Of a stretch of DNA of 64,000 nt, positions 50,881 through 61,441 are shown in pieces; position 1 is the first letter of the stretch, and every line of letters starts with the position of its first letter. The stretch is taken from the NCBI RefSeq assembly GCF_964340395.1, contig NC_135549.1, forward strand, positions 26,756,595 to 26,820,594. Direction: 5' to 3'. Made by a program: the position numbers and the translations under genes. Source of the stretch: Glandiceps talaboti (Eukaryota > Hemichordata > Enteropneusta > Spengelidae). The notes under the pieces were generated by a model that was not told the origin of the DNA, did no database searches, and saw only the letters and a list, made by a program, of their open reading frames with translations.

Positions 50881-53513
50881 TCATTTGCCAAGAGGAATAA
50901 CAATTGTCACTAACTCCCCAGTAGACTTACAATAGGGGAAAAATACTCTCTCTTTTATACACAAACATTGGTTTGACACTCTTTGCACTGGGATGAATGA
51001 TGCACTCTCTGTTGCCTCATATCTAGGTGACCACACTTCAGTATTTCCACCATAGTACATTTGCAATGCATGCCTTTGAAACCATCTCACTTTCAATACT
51101 ACATGACACATTTTTGAAGTTTCACTTCCACTTGAAATTGTAATTTCACTTTTGATTATGTCTACTACAACACCAGGACGACACGTATCACTCAAATTTA
51201 TCCCACAAAGCCCATCTTCTGCCTCCCTCCCAACCCACTTAGCCAGAATGAATGAACCCTTGCTTTTAGATTAACACTTGAAATAAATTTTCCCGCAATG
51301 AATGCTTGATCACAGCTTTCAACAATACGGATTACATTTATACAGTCACTCATGTACAGTTGTTTGTACATGTCCCCGAGTGCAATTGTATCATCGTCAT
51401 CTAAACACAATGAGTACTCTGGTGGTAATGTTAAGACTTTGTCACTCTCACTGATTGAAATCTCCTTACAGCTGATATTGTCTGCTTCTGCTATACTCCT
51501 TTGTGCAAGCACATAATTTGTATCAGTTGCTGTTTCTGATAGTGTTCCTTTCAACCCTTTTGATGGTGATACCAAAGATCTAAATATGACAAAGTCTTGT
51601 GGCCATTCAATATCATTTACAATTTGACCTCGGATAAATTTTCTCATGAACTGAACAGAAACTAAGTTATTATTGGTGTGAAATGATCCAAGAATTCCAT
51701 TATATCTCTCAAAGGAAAAGCACCAAAAACTGTACACTGGCCCAAAATCTATAATACAATCTTTTAAATGCCAGTGCATGTGCATGTTTATAGTACACTT
51801 CTCTTTTCCATACATTCTTTCAAAAAAAATGCAAAACTTACACAGATACTCATGAGCCTTATCTAGTTCTTTTCGTGAAATGTTGGTGCTACATAATATT
51901 TTACAAGCGTTAACAAACAAAACCCAGCAACTGTAGTGATCACTGCCTATCAGGTCCTTTAATGCATACAATGAAAACACATTCACCCAGTTTTTCCACT
52001 GGTCTGCCGTGAACCCACTAAATCCTGATTCTATTTTTCTCGGGATGCGCCCTAGTGTTGAGGGTACCTTTAAATTGTCCATCCTATTTTGTATTTTTGT
52101 CAAAATTTGAGGGGTTAAAATGTCACTCTTTTTCCAAATATTTGTAACATGTTTTGCTGTTCCCAAAAGGAGGTTATGCATTGGGTCAATAGCATGTTGA
52201 CGTATGGGTTGAAAATATGGAAGGTGATTTAACTCAGTCCACCTTGCCCCATACAATTTTTCAATTCTATTTCTTTCTGTCTGATTAGCTGCCTGCTCAG
52301 CCTCCCACCCAAATTCCTTGTGACGAACATCGTTTCTGACAGGAAATGAAGTCTGATTGTTGTACCCACCATAGTCCCCCTTGTCTCCAAAATGTTCTCT
52401 GGGGAATTCATGCAAGCACTTACTACAGCCCCTTAGAGCACCATGCCCTACAAACCCCCCACATTTACGCGTAGCAGGAATGTCTGATGATAAACAAAGC
52501 AGTGCACCCCTATAAATATTTCCAAACATGGACCTGTCTGCTAATTTCACACCATGCCATAGTGCTTGCAATTCTGTAACTAGTGGCTTTAAGTATGAAT
52601 TCATATGTTTCTTGGGCTCCTTTGGCCCAGGAAGTATGCCAACTAGAATGATGTTGTCTGGGTCGAACCGTTCATGCCTAGGAAGATTGTTCACTGCTAG
52701 GTAAAGAGCACCAACAGAGTATGGAGTGTGCTTGAAAGGTTGGAACCAATCAACATTTAGAGTAAAAGTTAAATTATAAGGGGAGTCAAAAAATCCATCC
52801 TTTTGAAAGTCTTTCCATAACTGGCCATCATATATATCTCCAATTTCATCTGCTTGTACATTCCTTCTTCTCCACTCGTTACATTTCTCAACAAATCCAT
52901 TTCTACGAACAAGAGATGCTAGCGACTCAACAATACTTTTATAGGCATAAATTTTATGCGGGTAAAAGTAAATGTCTCCGTTCTTTCCTTTCACTTTCTT
53001 CAACAATGTTGCATCACACGGACGTCTTCTACTACGGCAAGAATGATGAGGATATGAAATATTACTACACTTGTTTGAAATTTTGGTACCATTTTGTTTT
53101 GTTTTTATGCAATCTTTGAAGTGATACAAAGTATGGCACGTTGGGCACACGACATATTTGATAAATGGATCATTTGACAAGCCAAGAAAGGTTCGTACTC
53201 TGTGCAGTGTGTTAGGCAGATGCTTAGCTAGGACTATCAATTCTTGCACTTTAAAAAGCTCTCCAAGGATAGACAACAGATGATTCAGAAACTGTAGAAG
53301 TGTAATAATGGCACGATCAGACACATTATACAGTCTTTGCCACATCAACGAGAACAGGAGAATTGCTGTTACTAGATTCTTGTACTTGGATTGGTTAGTT
53401 GCTGGCCTTTCTTCTGTGATACTTTCTTCTGTATTCATTTGTTCTACCTCTTCAAGATCTTCACTTGACTGCCAAATTTCAGGTTTTTCTACATCAGTGT
53501 CCTCACGAGTTTC
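50881..53513 (-). pseudogene. CACTA/EnSpm-type transposase, exon 3 (one frameshift)
   Basis: The main exon of a tnp2/DUF4218-type transposase. It follows the acceptor TTTTTCAG at 53514-53515 and continues in phase 0 from exon 2. Counting from the internal ATG at 53438, it shows a CPTC zinc pair (98-101), LNVDWFQPF (D230), SSDIPATRK (D319), AIDPMHNLLLGTAKH (D418, the hallmark of this family) and, near residue 600, a DUF4218-type GPVYSFWCFSFERYNGILG. The frame is lost by an apparent one-base deletion in a G run at 51257-51259; the rest of the C-terminus (KWVGREAEDG, VRWFQRHALQMYYGG, FIPVQRV) continues in another frame to 50881. Without that lesion the three exons would encode about 1,020 residues. 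The deletion could also be a sequencing error. Confidence 0.85.
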
Positions 53514-54930
53514 CTGAAAAATTCAAAATTAGTATATCAATATTAGTCCTATGACAATTATAATTCACTTAGTATTTGATATTCAACACAAACCGCCATG
53601 TTAGACTAGGACTAGACATGACAACACATCTAAAAGCATGCGTATACACACATGCTTCACCATACACAAAAGTAGTACAAATATAACATGATCTTGGGTA
53701 ACCTGGTACAGTAGTAGCCAAGTCCTTTGCTATATCAACAAGTCATTGTCAATGACATAGCCCGCATGTATGTTGATTTAAATATCATGCAAATGTTCAC
53801 CATAATGTCTTGTCTTTATACCAACTTTGAGAAATATTGATCCAGTCATGTTCAAGTATTGGCTCTACTGCTGATTTTGTAGTCTAGATACAATAATTAT
53901 AGTCATCTATGTGTCCTGGACTGCTGCTGATTTGGTAGTCTAGATACAATGTTTAGTAGTCTATGTGTCCTGGACTACTGCTGATTTGGTAGTCTAGATA
54001 CAATGTTTAGTAGTCTAATTGTGCCCTGGACTACTGCTAATTTGGTAGTCTAGATACAATGTTTAGTAGTCTAATTGTGCCCTGGACTACTGTTAATTTG
54101 GTAGTCTAGATAAATGTTTAGTAGTCTATGTGTCCTGGACTACTGCTAATTTGGTAGTCTAGATAAATGTTTAGTAGTCTATGTGTCCTGGACTACTGCT
54201 AATTTGGTAGTCTAGATACAATGTTTAGTAGTCTCTGTGCCCTGGACTACTGCTAATTTGGTAGTCTAGATACAATATTTAGTAGTCTCTGTGCCCTGGA
54301 CTACTGCTAATTTGGTAGTCTAGATACAATATTTAGTAGTCTATGTGTCCTGGACTACTGCTAATTTGGTAGTCTAGATACAATGTTTAGTAGTCTATGT
54401 GTCCTGGACTACTGCTAATTTGGTAGTCTAGATACAATGTTTACAGTAATACCCATGTATGGTACCCATGCCAAATTTCACCCTTGAGTCCATGGTTTTC
54501 TGCCCTTACATGTACATGCATATTCATTGATTTAAATAAACTATACAATCTTATTTTAGCTATCGTGAACTTGGCATGATTTCTTTATTTACCAGTTTCC
54601 TAAATCATTTTGTTTTGTTTGTTTTTTGTTGTATGATTGATTGACCCGGTGTTCAACTTTTTTTGTCCAGATACATTTGTATGATGTTTAGTAGTCAATG
54701 TACCACAAACTACTCCAATGCTACTGTCAATCAATGTAAATAACATCTATACAGTTATACTTGGCAAGCATATTACTTTCATAATAATTTTATATGGCAG
54801 TTTTGTCAGTATATCATTGTTTACATTTGGCATAACTTTGGATAATTTGCACCAGGTAATGTAATCCTTGTTTTCATTACATTTTGTCATTTGAAAAACA
54901 TGAACAAATGGAAACATACAAGTTGTTTAC
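53514..54930 (-). other. Intron 2 of the CACTA transposase gene, with a minisatellite
   Basis: A GT-AG intron bounded by AAAG donor and TTTTTCAG acceptor sites. Most of its middle is the minisatellite at about 53860-54442. No coding sequence. Confidence 0.75.
53860..54442. repeat. Minisatellite, about 53-56 bp unit, roughly 10 copies
   Basis: The unit contains CTGGACTACTGCTAATTTGG and TAGTCTAGATACAATGTTTA, repeated head to tail with few substitutions. A degraded partial unit lies near 54682. Confidence 0.93.
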
Positions 54931-55060
54931 CTTGTCTATGCTGCTATGTTCTCCAGTATCTTCAGAGTTGACCGACCATTCTGTATCATCAGCTTCACTC
55001 CCTCCATCACTTACATCATCAATGTAGTCTTGTTCTGCATAACTTGTTGGAATATCAGTT
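54931..55060 (-). CDS. CACTA transposase exon 2
   Basis: A 130-nt exon between acceptor ATATGTTTAG and donor CAAG/GTAAAC, phase 2 to 0. It encodes TDIPTSYAEQDYIDDVSDGG then an acidic Ser-rich stretch ending SSIDK. Phase 2 entry matches exon 1 across the 6.9-kb intron, and the exit phase matches exon 3. Confidence 0.75.
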
Positions 55061-55195
55061 CTAAACATATATAAAATACAGGGAAATGATGTCATTTCAA
55101 CATAATTACATTCTTAACATTTATTTAATTAAAGCAAATTTATTTTCCCTTTCTGAAAGGAGTATAAGCCACTGAAGTGAGTATTACAATATTGA

Positions 55196-55298
55196 AATTA
55201 CTCACTGCACAAACAAACAGTGAAAGGAGAAAAGACACAACAGACAAGTTTGGCGGCAAAACCGGAAGTTCAAGTTTAATAAATGCTGAACTCCACCA
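55196..55298 (-). repeat. Split direct repeat B2 of the Ngaro-like element (3' end)
   Basis: A 103-bp sequence identical, base for base, to 55630-55732. It marks the 3' terminus of the element on the minus strand. Confidence 0.85.
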
Positions 55299-55468
55299 AA
55301 TCGACAGATCTCTGAATAATATAACAATAATCAAATCATACAGTGCAAAATTCTGCTGATTTAAATTGCAAATACTGGTAATACTGTTGGGTGAACATTA
55401 AAACCTTCTGTTTACAAAATGAAAAATTCCAACTACAAAATTACTCTCAAAGGTAGTGGGAGGGTGGG

Positions 55469-55495
55469 TGTTTACACTACAGACTCTGAACACAA
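55469..55495 (-). repeat. Split direct repeat A2 (internal)
   Basis: 27 bp identical to A1 at 61442-61468 (plus-strand TGTTTACACTACAGACTCTG...). It lies between B1 and B2, as expected for split direct repeats. Confidence 0.85.
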
Positions 55496-55629
55496 CTGCC
55501 TGACACATGAGGCAAAAGACACGATATACCCATGCGCAAACATAAATGCATAACTTAGGCTACAATAACGTACGCAGGCCCCCCACCAATCACTGACGAG
55601 TAATTACTCAAAATGATACATTTTAAACC

Positions 55630-55732
55630 AATTACTCACTGCACAAACAAACAGTGAAAGGAGAAAAGACACAACAGACAAGTTTGGCGGCAAAACCGGA
55701 AGTTCAAGTTTAATAAATGCTGAACTCCACCA
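55630..55732 (-). repeat. Split direct repeat B1
   Basis: 103 bp identical to B2. It lies about 200 bp downstream of the recombinase ORF. Confidence 0.85.
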
Positions 55733-55935
55733 GACCGAAGGCCGCCAAACCATGAAATTTTAATTATTTTAAGAGAAAGGGCAGGGTAACGCATTGTGAA
55801 AAGATGCTCAAAACACCCCTGCTAAAAAACTACTATCAGAAGTATAAAAACACTACAATCCTGCTATATAACTAGTGCTGGACTTTTAAGAAGGGGCAAG
55901 TAAGTTATCAATTGCCAAAAGTTAGTGAAAACAAG

Positions 55936-56946
55936 TCAATGCAAAAGCTTGGAATGAGCCAAACCCACCATGCGCTGAGAAACCGATAAACGAGCATGGA
56001 GTGGGACCTTAATATAAGAAGTGTACGCATTGGAACGCCAGTCGCCATGCAACTTAATGAGCTCAGAAGGTACCCCAGCCTCAAATGCTAGGGTAGCACC
56101 TCCCCTTCTAAGACTGTGAAGAGAAAACTTGGAAACATCTTCTCCTGCCAAACTAACCAGTTTAGAAAAAGCCCTGGATAAGGATGCTTGCGATAAAGAA
56201 ACAAGTTTACCATGTCTGATGAAGGAGAACGCTGACGCTGTATCTGGCACCTGTACTAAGGAAAACAACCGACTGAAGGCCGCAACAGGACACAGTACAC
56301 TACCTGGAGAGCTAGTAAGTGGCAGGATAAGAGCACGTTCGTGACACTGCAAGGTTTTTGACCAGCGAATAGCTAACAAGACACAGTCCTTCTTGAGTAT
56401 AATATCTCGGCGACAGAGCTGCCGGTCCGGATCAAACCTTTTTGCCGAAGGTGGCACCAGATTAGATTTCCTTAAAAAAGCAAAGAAACCAGTGACAATG
56501 GCACACCACACTGCTGCATAAAAAGTATCAGAAAGGTCAATAAACCTGTTCAATCTCACCAACAAGGAAGGTGTCATAGGTAACTTCTGCTGTGGAATGC
56601 AAGTGTTAGATTTCTTAAGACCTGCCAAGGTAAGCTTAAGCTCTATAGCGGAAAATGAATCTGTAGCGTAATTCAATAACACATGCAAGGTTTTTACACC
56701 AGAGATGTAATTAACAATTGCTCCTGAACTACGAAAGGAGCGAGAGATGAATTGTGCATACAACGAGAGGACTTCTGCAGAAGCTGGCAGGGGTAACAGA
56801 CGAAAGTGAGAGCAAAACAGCAGATACGAGCGGAACTGTGTGATAAGGTTACGACGAGTACCCGGACGAAAGGCTGCCAGTCTGGTGATCCGGAGATCCT
56901 CTTTGAGTACATTCAGTTGTTGATTCACGCCTGGAAATAGGATCAA
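55936..56946 (-). CDS. Tyrosine recombinase of the Ngaro-like element
   Basis: An ORF of 336 codons, open from a TAA at about 56961. It has an N-terminal SAM-like DNA-binding half and a C-terminal catalytic domain: arginine I in FLRKSNL (R159), HSLRR (H277, R280), HGDW (H300, W303) and the nucleophile in YTSYIKV (Y308 or Y311). It would integrate the circular DNA intermediate by strand exchange. The open frame begins TTG, not ATG, and the first in-frame ATG is at residue 124, inside the domain. Expression must therefore use splicing or a non-AUG start. CTATTTCCAG near its beginning looks like a 3' splice site. Confidence 0.87.
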   Translation of the reverse strand: MILFPGVNQQLNVLKEDLRITRLAAFRPGTRRNLITQFRSYLLFCSHFRLLPLPASAEVLSLYAQFISRSFRSSGAIVNYISGVKTLHVLLNYATDSFSAIELKLTLAGLKKSNTCIPQQKLPMTPSLLVRLNRFIDLSDTFYAAVWCAIVTGFFAFLRKSNLVPPSAKRFDPDRQLCRRDIILKKDCVLLAIRWSKTLQCHERALILPLTSSPGSVLCPVAAFSRLFSLVQVPDTASAFSFIRHGKLVSLSQASLSRAFSKLVSLAGEDVSKFSLHSLRRGGATLAFEAGVPSELIKLHGDWRSNAYTSYIKVPLHARLSVSQRMVGLAHSKLLH

Positions 56947-57651
56947 GTGTGAAAAGGATTAATGAGAGTCATGGGGAAAGACCGGAGAGAATGGGATTAA
57001 AACCATTACACCGAAGTAAGGCATCGGAAGCCTCGAGAACATGAGGCCAGCTACCGAGGAAAACAGAAACCATAAACATGCTAGTCGGCAAAACTGGACC
57101 AAAATTGGTTTAACAAAGTAAATGTGCGAAATCCCAGTCTTCCAACCTAGCAAACCAGTTACCACAAACAAAGTAGGGCATACATTGACCACTGCCCCAA
57201 CACAAAAATGTGCAAAGTACTGTACAATAATATCTAAGTAACTTTACAAATCATACAAAACAGAAACTGCAGGCAAAAACCCCATACCACCACGAAATAT
57301 AGGCAGTATGGAAAACTAAGGTAGGTGTATAACCAATGAAATAAACTGGAAATACCTTGCACAGCTAAAAAACCTCGGAATGACATAAAAGTAAGCTAAT
57401 TAAACTGAGAACAAAAATAAAATCATGTAGCTGTGACTCGATTAAACAGAAACTACCGTTAAATAAGAAAATGTATATATGCATGAATCTGAACGATGAG
57501 AAAAGTACTAGAACTAGAATGAAAACCCACTAAAAATCCCCGAAAAATGTACAACTACTGACTCTAGTAAGTAATGCTACAAGACAAGAAAATGATCTAG
57601 CAATATTGGCACTATACTCAAAATGTGCAAAATGTACAAGGTGAAAGCCCT
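56947..57651 (-). other. Spacer between pol and recombinase ORFs
   Basis: About 700 nt without a convincing ORF or methyltransferase domain. It may be an intron: GAG/GTAAAG at 57697 (end of pol) and CTATTTCCAG near 56931 resemble splice sites. Joining them directly is out of phase in my reading, so the real junction is unresolved. Confidence 0.4.
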
Positions 57652-60177
57652 TTAAAATGGGCTAGAATAGATAAAATGCTCCTGAAGGGCCTTTACCTCA
57701 ACAAGGCCCCAATGACATGTTCTAGCAGTGAAATCTGAGGCAAAGGAAGGGTCGCGATGCCAGCGCGACAGACAGTCTGCCAATCTGTTGTCTGTTCCTG
57801 CTAAATGCACTGCTTTAAGCTCGAATTCATGCTGCGCCGCTAAAAACCAAAGCTCACGCGCTGCTGAAAGAAGTGAATCGTCTCTGCCTCTGCCGGAATT
57901 TAAAACCTGAACTACATCCAAGTTATCGCAGTAAACGCGAATTCTCTGCCCAGCCCAGGCATGGCCCCACAAGCGAGCCGCAACAACAATCGTGAGTGCT
58001 TCTAAACTATGTATGCCCAGGTTCTGCTCGGCAATGCAATCCGGGAATGTGGTGTGAAAATATTGTGACTGTGTTAATCCACCACAACCGGACAGACAGG
58101 CGTCTGTGGCTACTATACTGTCGGTGAGACACCAATCATTCTCTGGAATAATCGAAATTCCGTTATATTGTCGAATAAATAAATACCACCACTGGATATC
58201 CTTGCGAAAATTAGAGTTGAGGAAAATGTGGTGTCTGTGTGCACGAACTGAGCGTAAAGTGTGTAACATGCGGCTAATGAACAGTCGACCGGCTCTGACA
58301 CAACCTGCAACAAACGATAACTTGCCAATAAGAACCTGTAACTCTCTCTTAGTACATTTCTTTTTCCTCAACCAACCCGCAAGAAGCATTTCAATTTCGT
58401 CTAGTCTATCCTTAGTGACCTGCAAAGTCATTGAAACTGTATCCACTGCTATACCAATAAAGGTGAGTGAAGTGGTGGGAAAGACTGCTTTGTCAATTGC
58501 TTCCTCTACCCCCAGCTGCAACAAAAGATTGCGAAAGGCTGCAAAAGCTAAATGTGCACGATCGGTGCTAACCACACCACAGAAGTCATCCAGGAAATTA
58601 ACTGCATGATAACCCTGCTCCTGAAAGATAAAAACAATCGCATTGGTTGTGCGTTGACAAGCCAATGCTGCAGAACGCAAGCCAAAAGGCAAACGTGTAT
58701 CAACAAACAAAGAATCCCTCCAAGTGTAAGCTAACAAGTGGAAGTCATGGGGATCCACGGGAAGCTGCCTGTAAGCACGCCGTAAATCAAACTTGAAAAG
58801 TAAACAACCCTTACCTAGGGTATTAATAAGCCGAGATAATGCATCTATATTTGGATAAGACAGATGAAAAGATTGACCTAAAAAGGAATCATTAGGAATG
58901 CCATCATTGACTGATGTGCCATGAGGGAAACTAAGATCCATGACTACTCTGCGATCCGCCGAACCCTTTTTCGGGACTGAGGAAAGAGGAGAAAGTGCAA
59001 TGGGTACAGACAGCGGATTAGAAACCAAAGGTCCTACTGTAGCCCCAAGGGACACCTCTTTGCAAATAAACCTATCAACGTGATCAGAATATCGCAGCGC
59101 AGAAACATGATTGCGAGCTGTAGTCACTGGCAATGGGGCACACAAATAGTTGACAGGCCAACCAAATTCCAAAAATTCAAGCACCATCTTCTCCGAATAA
59201 TTCTGAAGAAGAGATCGCCACTCTGAAATGACCAGACTACTTTGAACGGGAACACGCGCACCACAGTAATTCGGTTGTCCTGAAGAAAAAACTTGAGTGT
59301 GAAGGTTAACCAACCAATCAACTGACAAAGTAGACCGAGGCGGCCACAACTCCAAGGGAGGGTCGACCCAGGACGGCATCACTGCAAAATTCACCTGTAA
59401 TTGCGAATGAGAAAAATTATGTTCAAGTGCAGGATAATAAAAAACCTCATATGTACCGCCAAGGGCACATGCAGAAGTGCCACAGCCGCTATTAGGCAAC
59501 GCAGGCTGCAGAAAAGGTGTACCAGGTGTACCTGCAATATTCCTACGCAGAGAAATGTCACTACTACTATGCAAATCAAATAAAGAATCCCTAAAATGAA
59601 GCCTATCAATTTCATACTGATTACAATCCGAAAAGTGGCAGTTGTGACTAACTAAGTCATTCGAAACTGGAAAGTCACAACTCATCATGAAGCCTACACT
59701 ATCATGAGATTCCTGCATGGATGAGCAAACACTACTGTACAAACTGCTAAATGAAGATGACTTCACAAAATTTTGATCAAAATTACAATCATCTGTTGTC
59801 TTAAGACAAGATTCTACAGTGGAATCTGGAAAACTGTGGGCAGTACAATCCACATTAAATGTTGAAAATTGAAAACTTGCATCATATTCAAAAACCCTGC
59901 TATCCGTACTGATTTCAGAAGAATCAGTGACTGCTAAATTAATGCTATCAGTGTTCATAGGCAAAGCAAAATGAGAACTAGAATCACATTCAAAAACCGT
60001 GCAATCAGTACTGTCTTCAAAAGAAAAATTGTCCATTAAATTACTGCTATCAGTGTCCGTAGGCATAGCCAAATGAAAACGTGAATCGCATTCGAAAACC
60101 TTGTAATCAGTACTGTTCTGAAAAACACAATTGTCAACTGAATTACATAAATCAGTGTTCACAGAGCTAGTACATTG
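57652..60177 (-). CDS. RT-RNase H (pol) of the Ngaro-like element
   Basis: An open frame directly after the gag stop, in the same frame. Counting from GTG at 60162 it is 836 codons. Residues 17-100 hold three imperfect 34-residue repeats (STDxxVFExD). The reverse transcriptase covers about 390-600: SVPKKGSADRRVVMDLS, LFKFDLRRAYRQLPV (D459), RLPFGLRSAALACQR and FLDD (523-526, replacing YxDD). RNase H covers about 680-800: ATDACLSGCGG (D687), SLEALTI (E721), YCDNLDVV (D746) and GTDNRLADCLSR (D791/D796). All expected catalytic acids are present. The first true ATG is at 60066. Translation therefore needs UGA readthrough from gag or reinitiation. Confidence 0.9.
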   Translation of the reverse strand, partial: QCTSSVNTDLCNSVDNCVFQNSTDYKVFECDSRFHLAMPTDTDSSNLMDNFSFEDSTDCTVFECDSSSHFALPMNTDSINLAVTDSSEISTDSRVFEYDASFQFSTFNVDCTAHSFPDSTVESCLKTTDDCNFDQNFVKSSSFSSLYSSVCSSMQESHDSVGFMMSCDFPVSNDLVSHNCHFSDCNQYEIDRLHFRDSLFDLHSSSDISLRRNIAGTPGTPFLQPALPNSGCGTSACALGGTYEVFYYPALEHNFSHSQLQVNFAVMPSWVDPPLELWPPRSTLSVDWLVNLHTQVFSSGQPNYCGARVPVQSSLVISEWRSLLQNYSEKMVLEFLEFGWPVNYLCAPLPVTTARNHVSALRYSDHVDRFICKEVSLGATVGPLVSNPLSVPIALSPLSSVPKKGSADRRVVMDLSFPHGTSVNDGIPNDSFLGQSFHLSYPNIDALSRLINTLGKGCLLFKFDLRRAYRQLPVDPHDFHLLAYTWRDSLFVDTRLPFGLRSAALACQRTTNAIVFIFQEQGYHAVNFLDDFCGVVSTDRAHLAFAAFRNLLLQLGVEEAIDKAVFPTTSLTFIGIAVDTVSMTLQVTKDRLDEIEMLLAGWLRKKKCTKRELQVLIGKLSFVAGCVRAGRLFISRMLHTLRSVRAHRHHIFLNSNFRKDIQWWYLFIRQYNGISIIPENDWCLTDSIVATDACLSGCGGLTQSQYFHTTFPDCIAEQNLGIHSLEALTIVVAARLWGHAWAGQRIRVYCDNLDVVQVLNSGRGRDDSLLSAARELWFLAAQHEFELKAVHLAGTDNRLADCLSRWHRDPSFASDFTARTCHWGLVEVKALQEHFIYSSPF

Positions 60178-61392
60178 TCAGTCTTTATTTGAATTGACCT
60201 TCACATGTTGTTCTCTGTATTGTTTATCTTTGAAAGGACAGTCCGCGGCCGCATGTCTCTTTTCTTGACGACGTAAACGTAGACACGGTCCGCAGACATG
60301 TTTCTCTAGCTGCCCGTCAATAACATGATCTCTATTGTGCTGACAGCTATTTGACTGAAAAGCTGCGCAATACCTTGTACGACGTTCACCCTTTGTGGAC
60401 GATGCGTGTGAAGAGTTTAGAGTGGGTGGATTACGCACAAACTTTGCGTGCAAATGTTCGAAATTGTCACCCCACTGCAGCTGGTTCTGCTCGAGGCATT
60501 GCAATACAACTGAATGAAATTTACGCACTCGTTCCCATGGATACAGCAATGCATCAGTCATTATGTCCTGCAAATGTCTCAGCCGTGAAAGAGTATCCAC
60601 ACTACGAAGCGATGACTGAATAATTTCTAACTCCCCCACCACAAACTGGGGTATGGAGAGATCTTCATATTTTAAATCGTCCGCTTTCCCTGGCGTGGGA
60701 TCTCGAACGAACTCATGCGGCCACGGAATATACACATTCACTCTATCTGTAGAACGACGAAGCGCTCCACTACGAATAGTCTTACCTTTCGATAACAACT
60801 GTCCGCGTCCGTCGACATCATGTGACTTGTTTTTCCCGCTTCTCCTGAACATCTTGCTACTATGTTCGTTTCGCGCCTTGTTCTTTGGCTGAAATGATGC
60901 ACGTTTCTTCTTAGAGCTTGTCGTTGTATGCGAAAAACTTGAGTCCGAATCTGTCAATGTTGACGATGCCGGCGACGATACTTCCCCTTTGGACTGCCCG
61001 TACAATAAAGTGTTCATTGACCTTTCAATACGGCTTTCTCTCCTAAGGTCACCAAGGTTGTAACCCGTTTTCGCTGAATGTTCTTTCTGCGAGTTGCGTG
61101 CACGGGATGATCCCAATTGATTTGTTAAAAAGTTCAGTTGATCTGTTATAGCATCAATCTGCGTCTGCACGCCAGGCTTAGCAGTAGTTCTTGACTTACA
61201 GTTACGATGTTTCAGTTCCTTACCCTCCGTGTTAGCAGTAGAAGCAGTGCTGTCTTCACTGGCCGTACTCTCCGGTTCCGTGTCCGTTGTTTTACTTTCA
61301 CCATCCGCCATTCTGGCAACACAAAAACGTCCACTGAGCCCTTTGTGCCCTTGAATTGGTTCTCCGCAACCGGAACAATTTCTTAGTGACAT
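60178..61392 (-). CDS. Gag-like protein of the Ngaro-like element
   Basis: An ORF of 404 codons from ATG at 61392 to TGA at 60178. The N-terminus has a CSGCGEP...C cysteine cluster. Ser/Thr- and Lys-rich low-complexity stretches follow, with a helical middle (about 230-300). A C-terminal Cys/His cluster reads YCAAFQSNSCQHNRDH, then HVCGPCLRLRRQEKRHAAADC, likely a zinc-binding nucleic-acid domain. Position before pol and the Cys/His tail support a Gag role: packaging RNA in a ribonucleoprotein particle. There is no recognisable capsid fold by eye. Confidence 0.75.
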   Translation of the reverse strand: MSLRNCSGCGEPIQGHKGLSGRFCVARMADGESKTTDTEPESTASEDSTASTANTEGKELKHRNCKSRTTAKPGVQTQIDAITDQLNFLTNQLGSSRARNSQKEHSAKTGYNLGDLRRESRIERSMNTLLYGQSKGEVSSPASSTLTDSDSSFSHTTTSSKKKRASFQPKNKARNEHSSKMFRRSGKNKSHDVDGRGQLLSKGKTIRSGALRRSTDRVNVYIPWPHEFVRDPTPGKADDLKYEDLSIPQFVVGELEIIQSSLRSVDTLSRLRHLQDIMTDALLYPWERVRKFHSVVLQCLEQNQLQWGDNFEHLHAKFVRNPPTLNSSHASSTKGERRTRYCAAFQSNSCQHNRDHVIDGQLEKHVCGPCLRLRRQEKRHAAADCPFKDKQYREQHVKVNSNKD

Positions 61393-61441
61393 AACAAGCC
61401 TGCTTCGCCCGACGTGCGTCCTTCAGAACTTCAATACACGT

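Noticed and set aside
58106-58609. 167-codon plus-strand ORF
   Set aside because: It is antisense to the RNase H/RT region of the retroelement, whose conserved motifs fix the coding strand.
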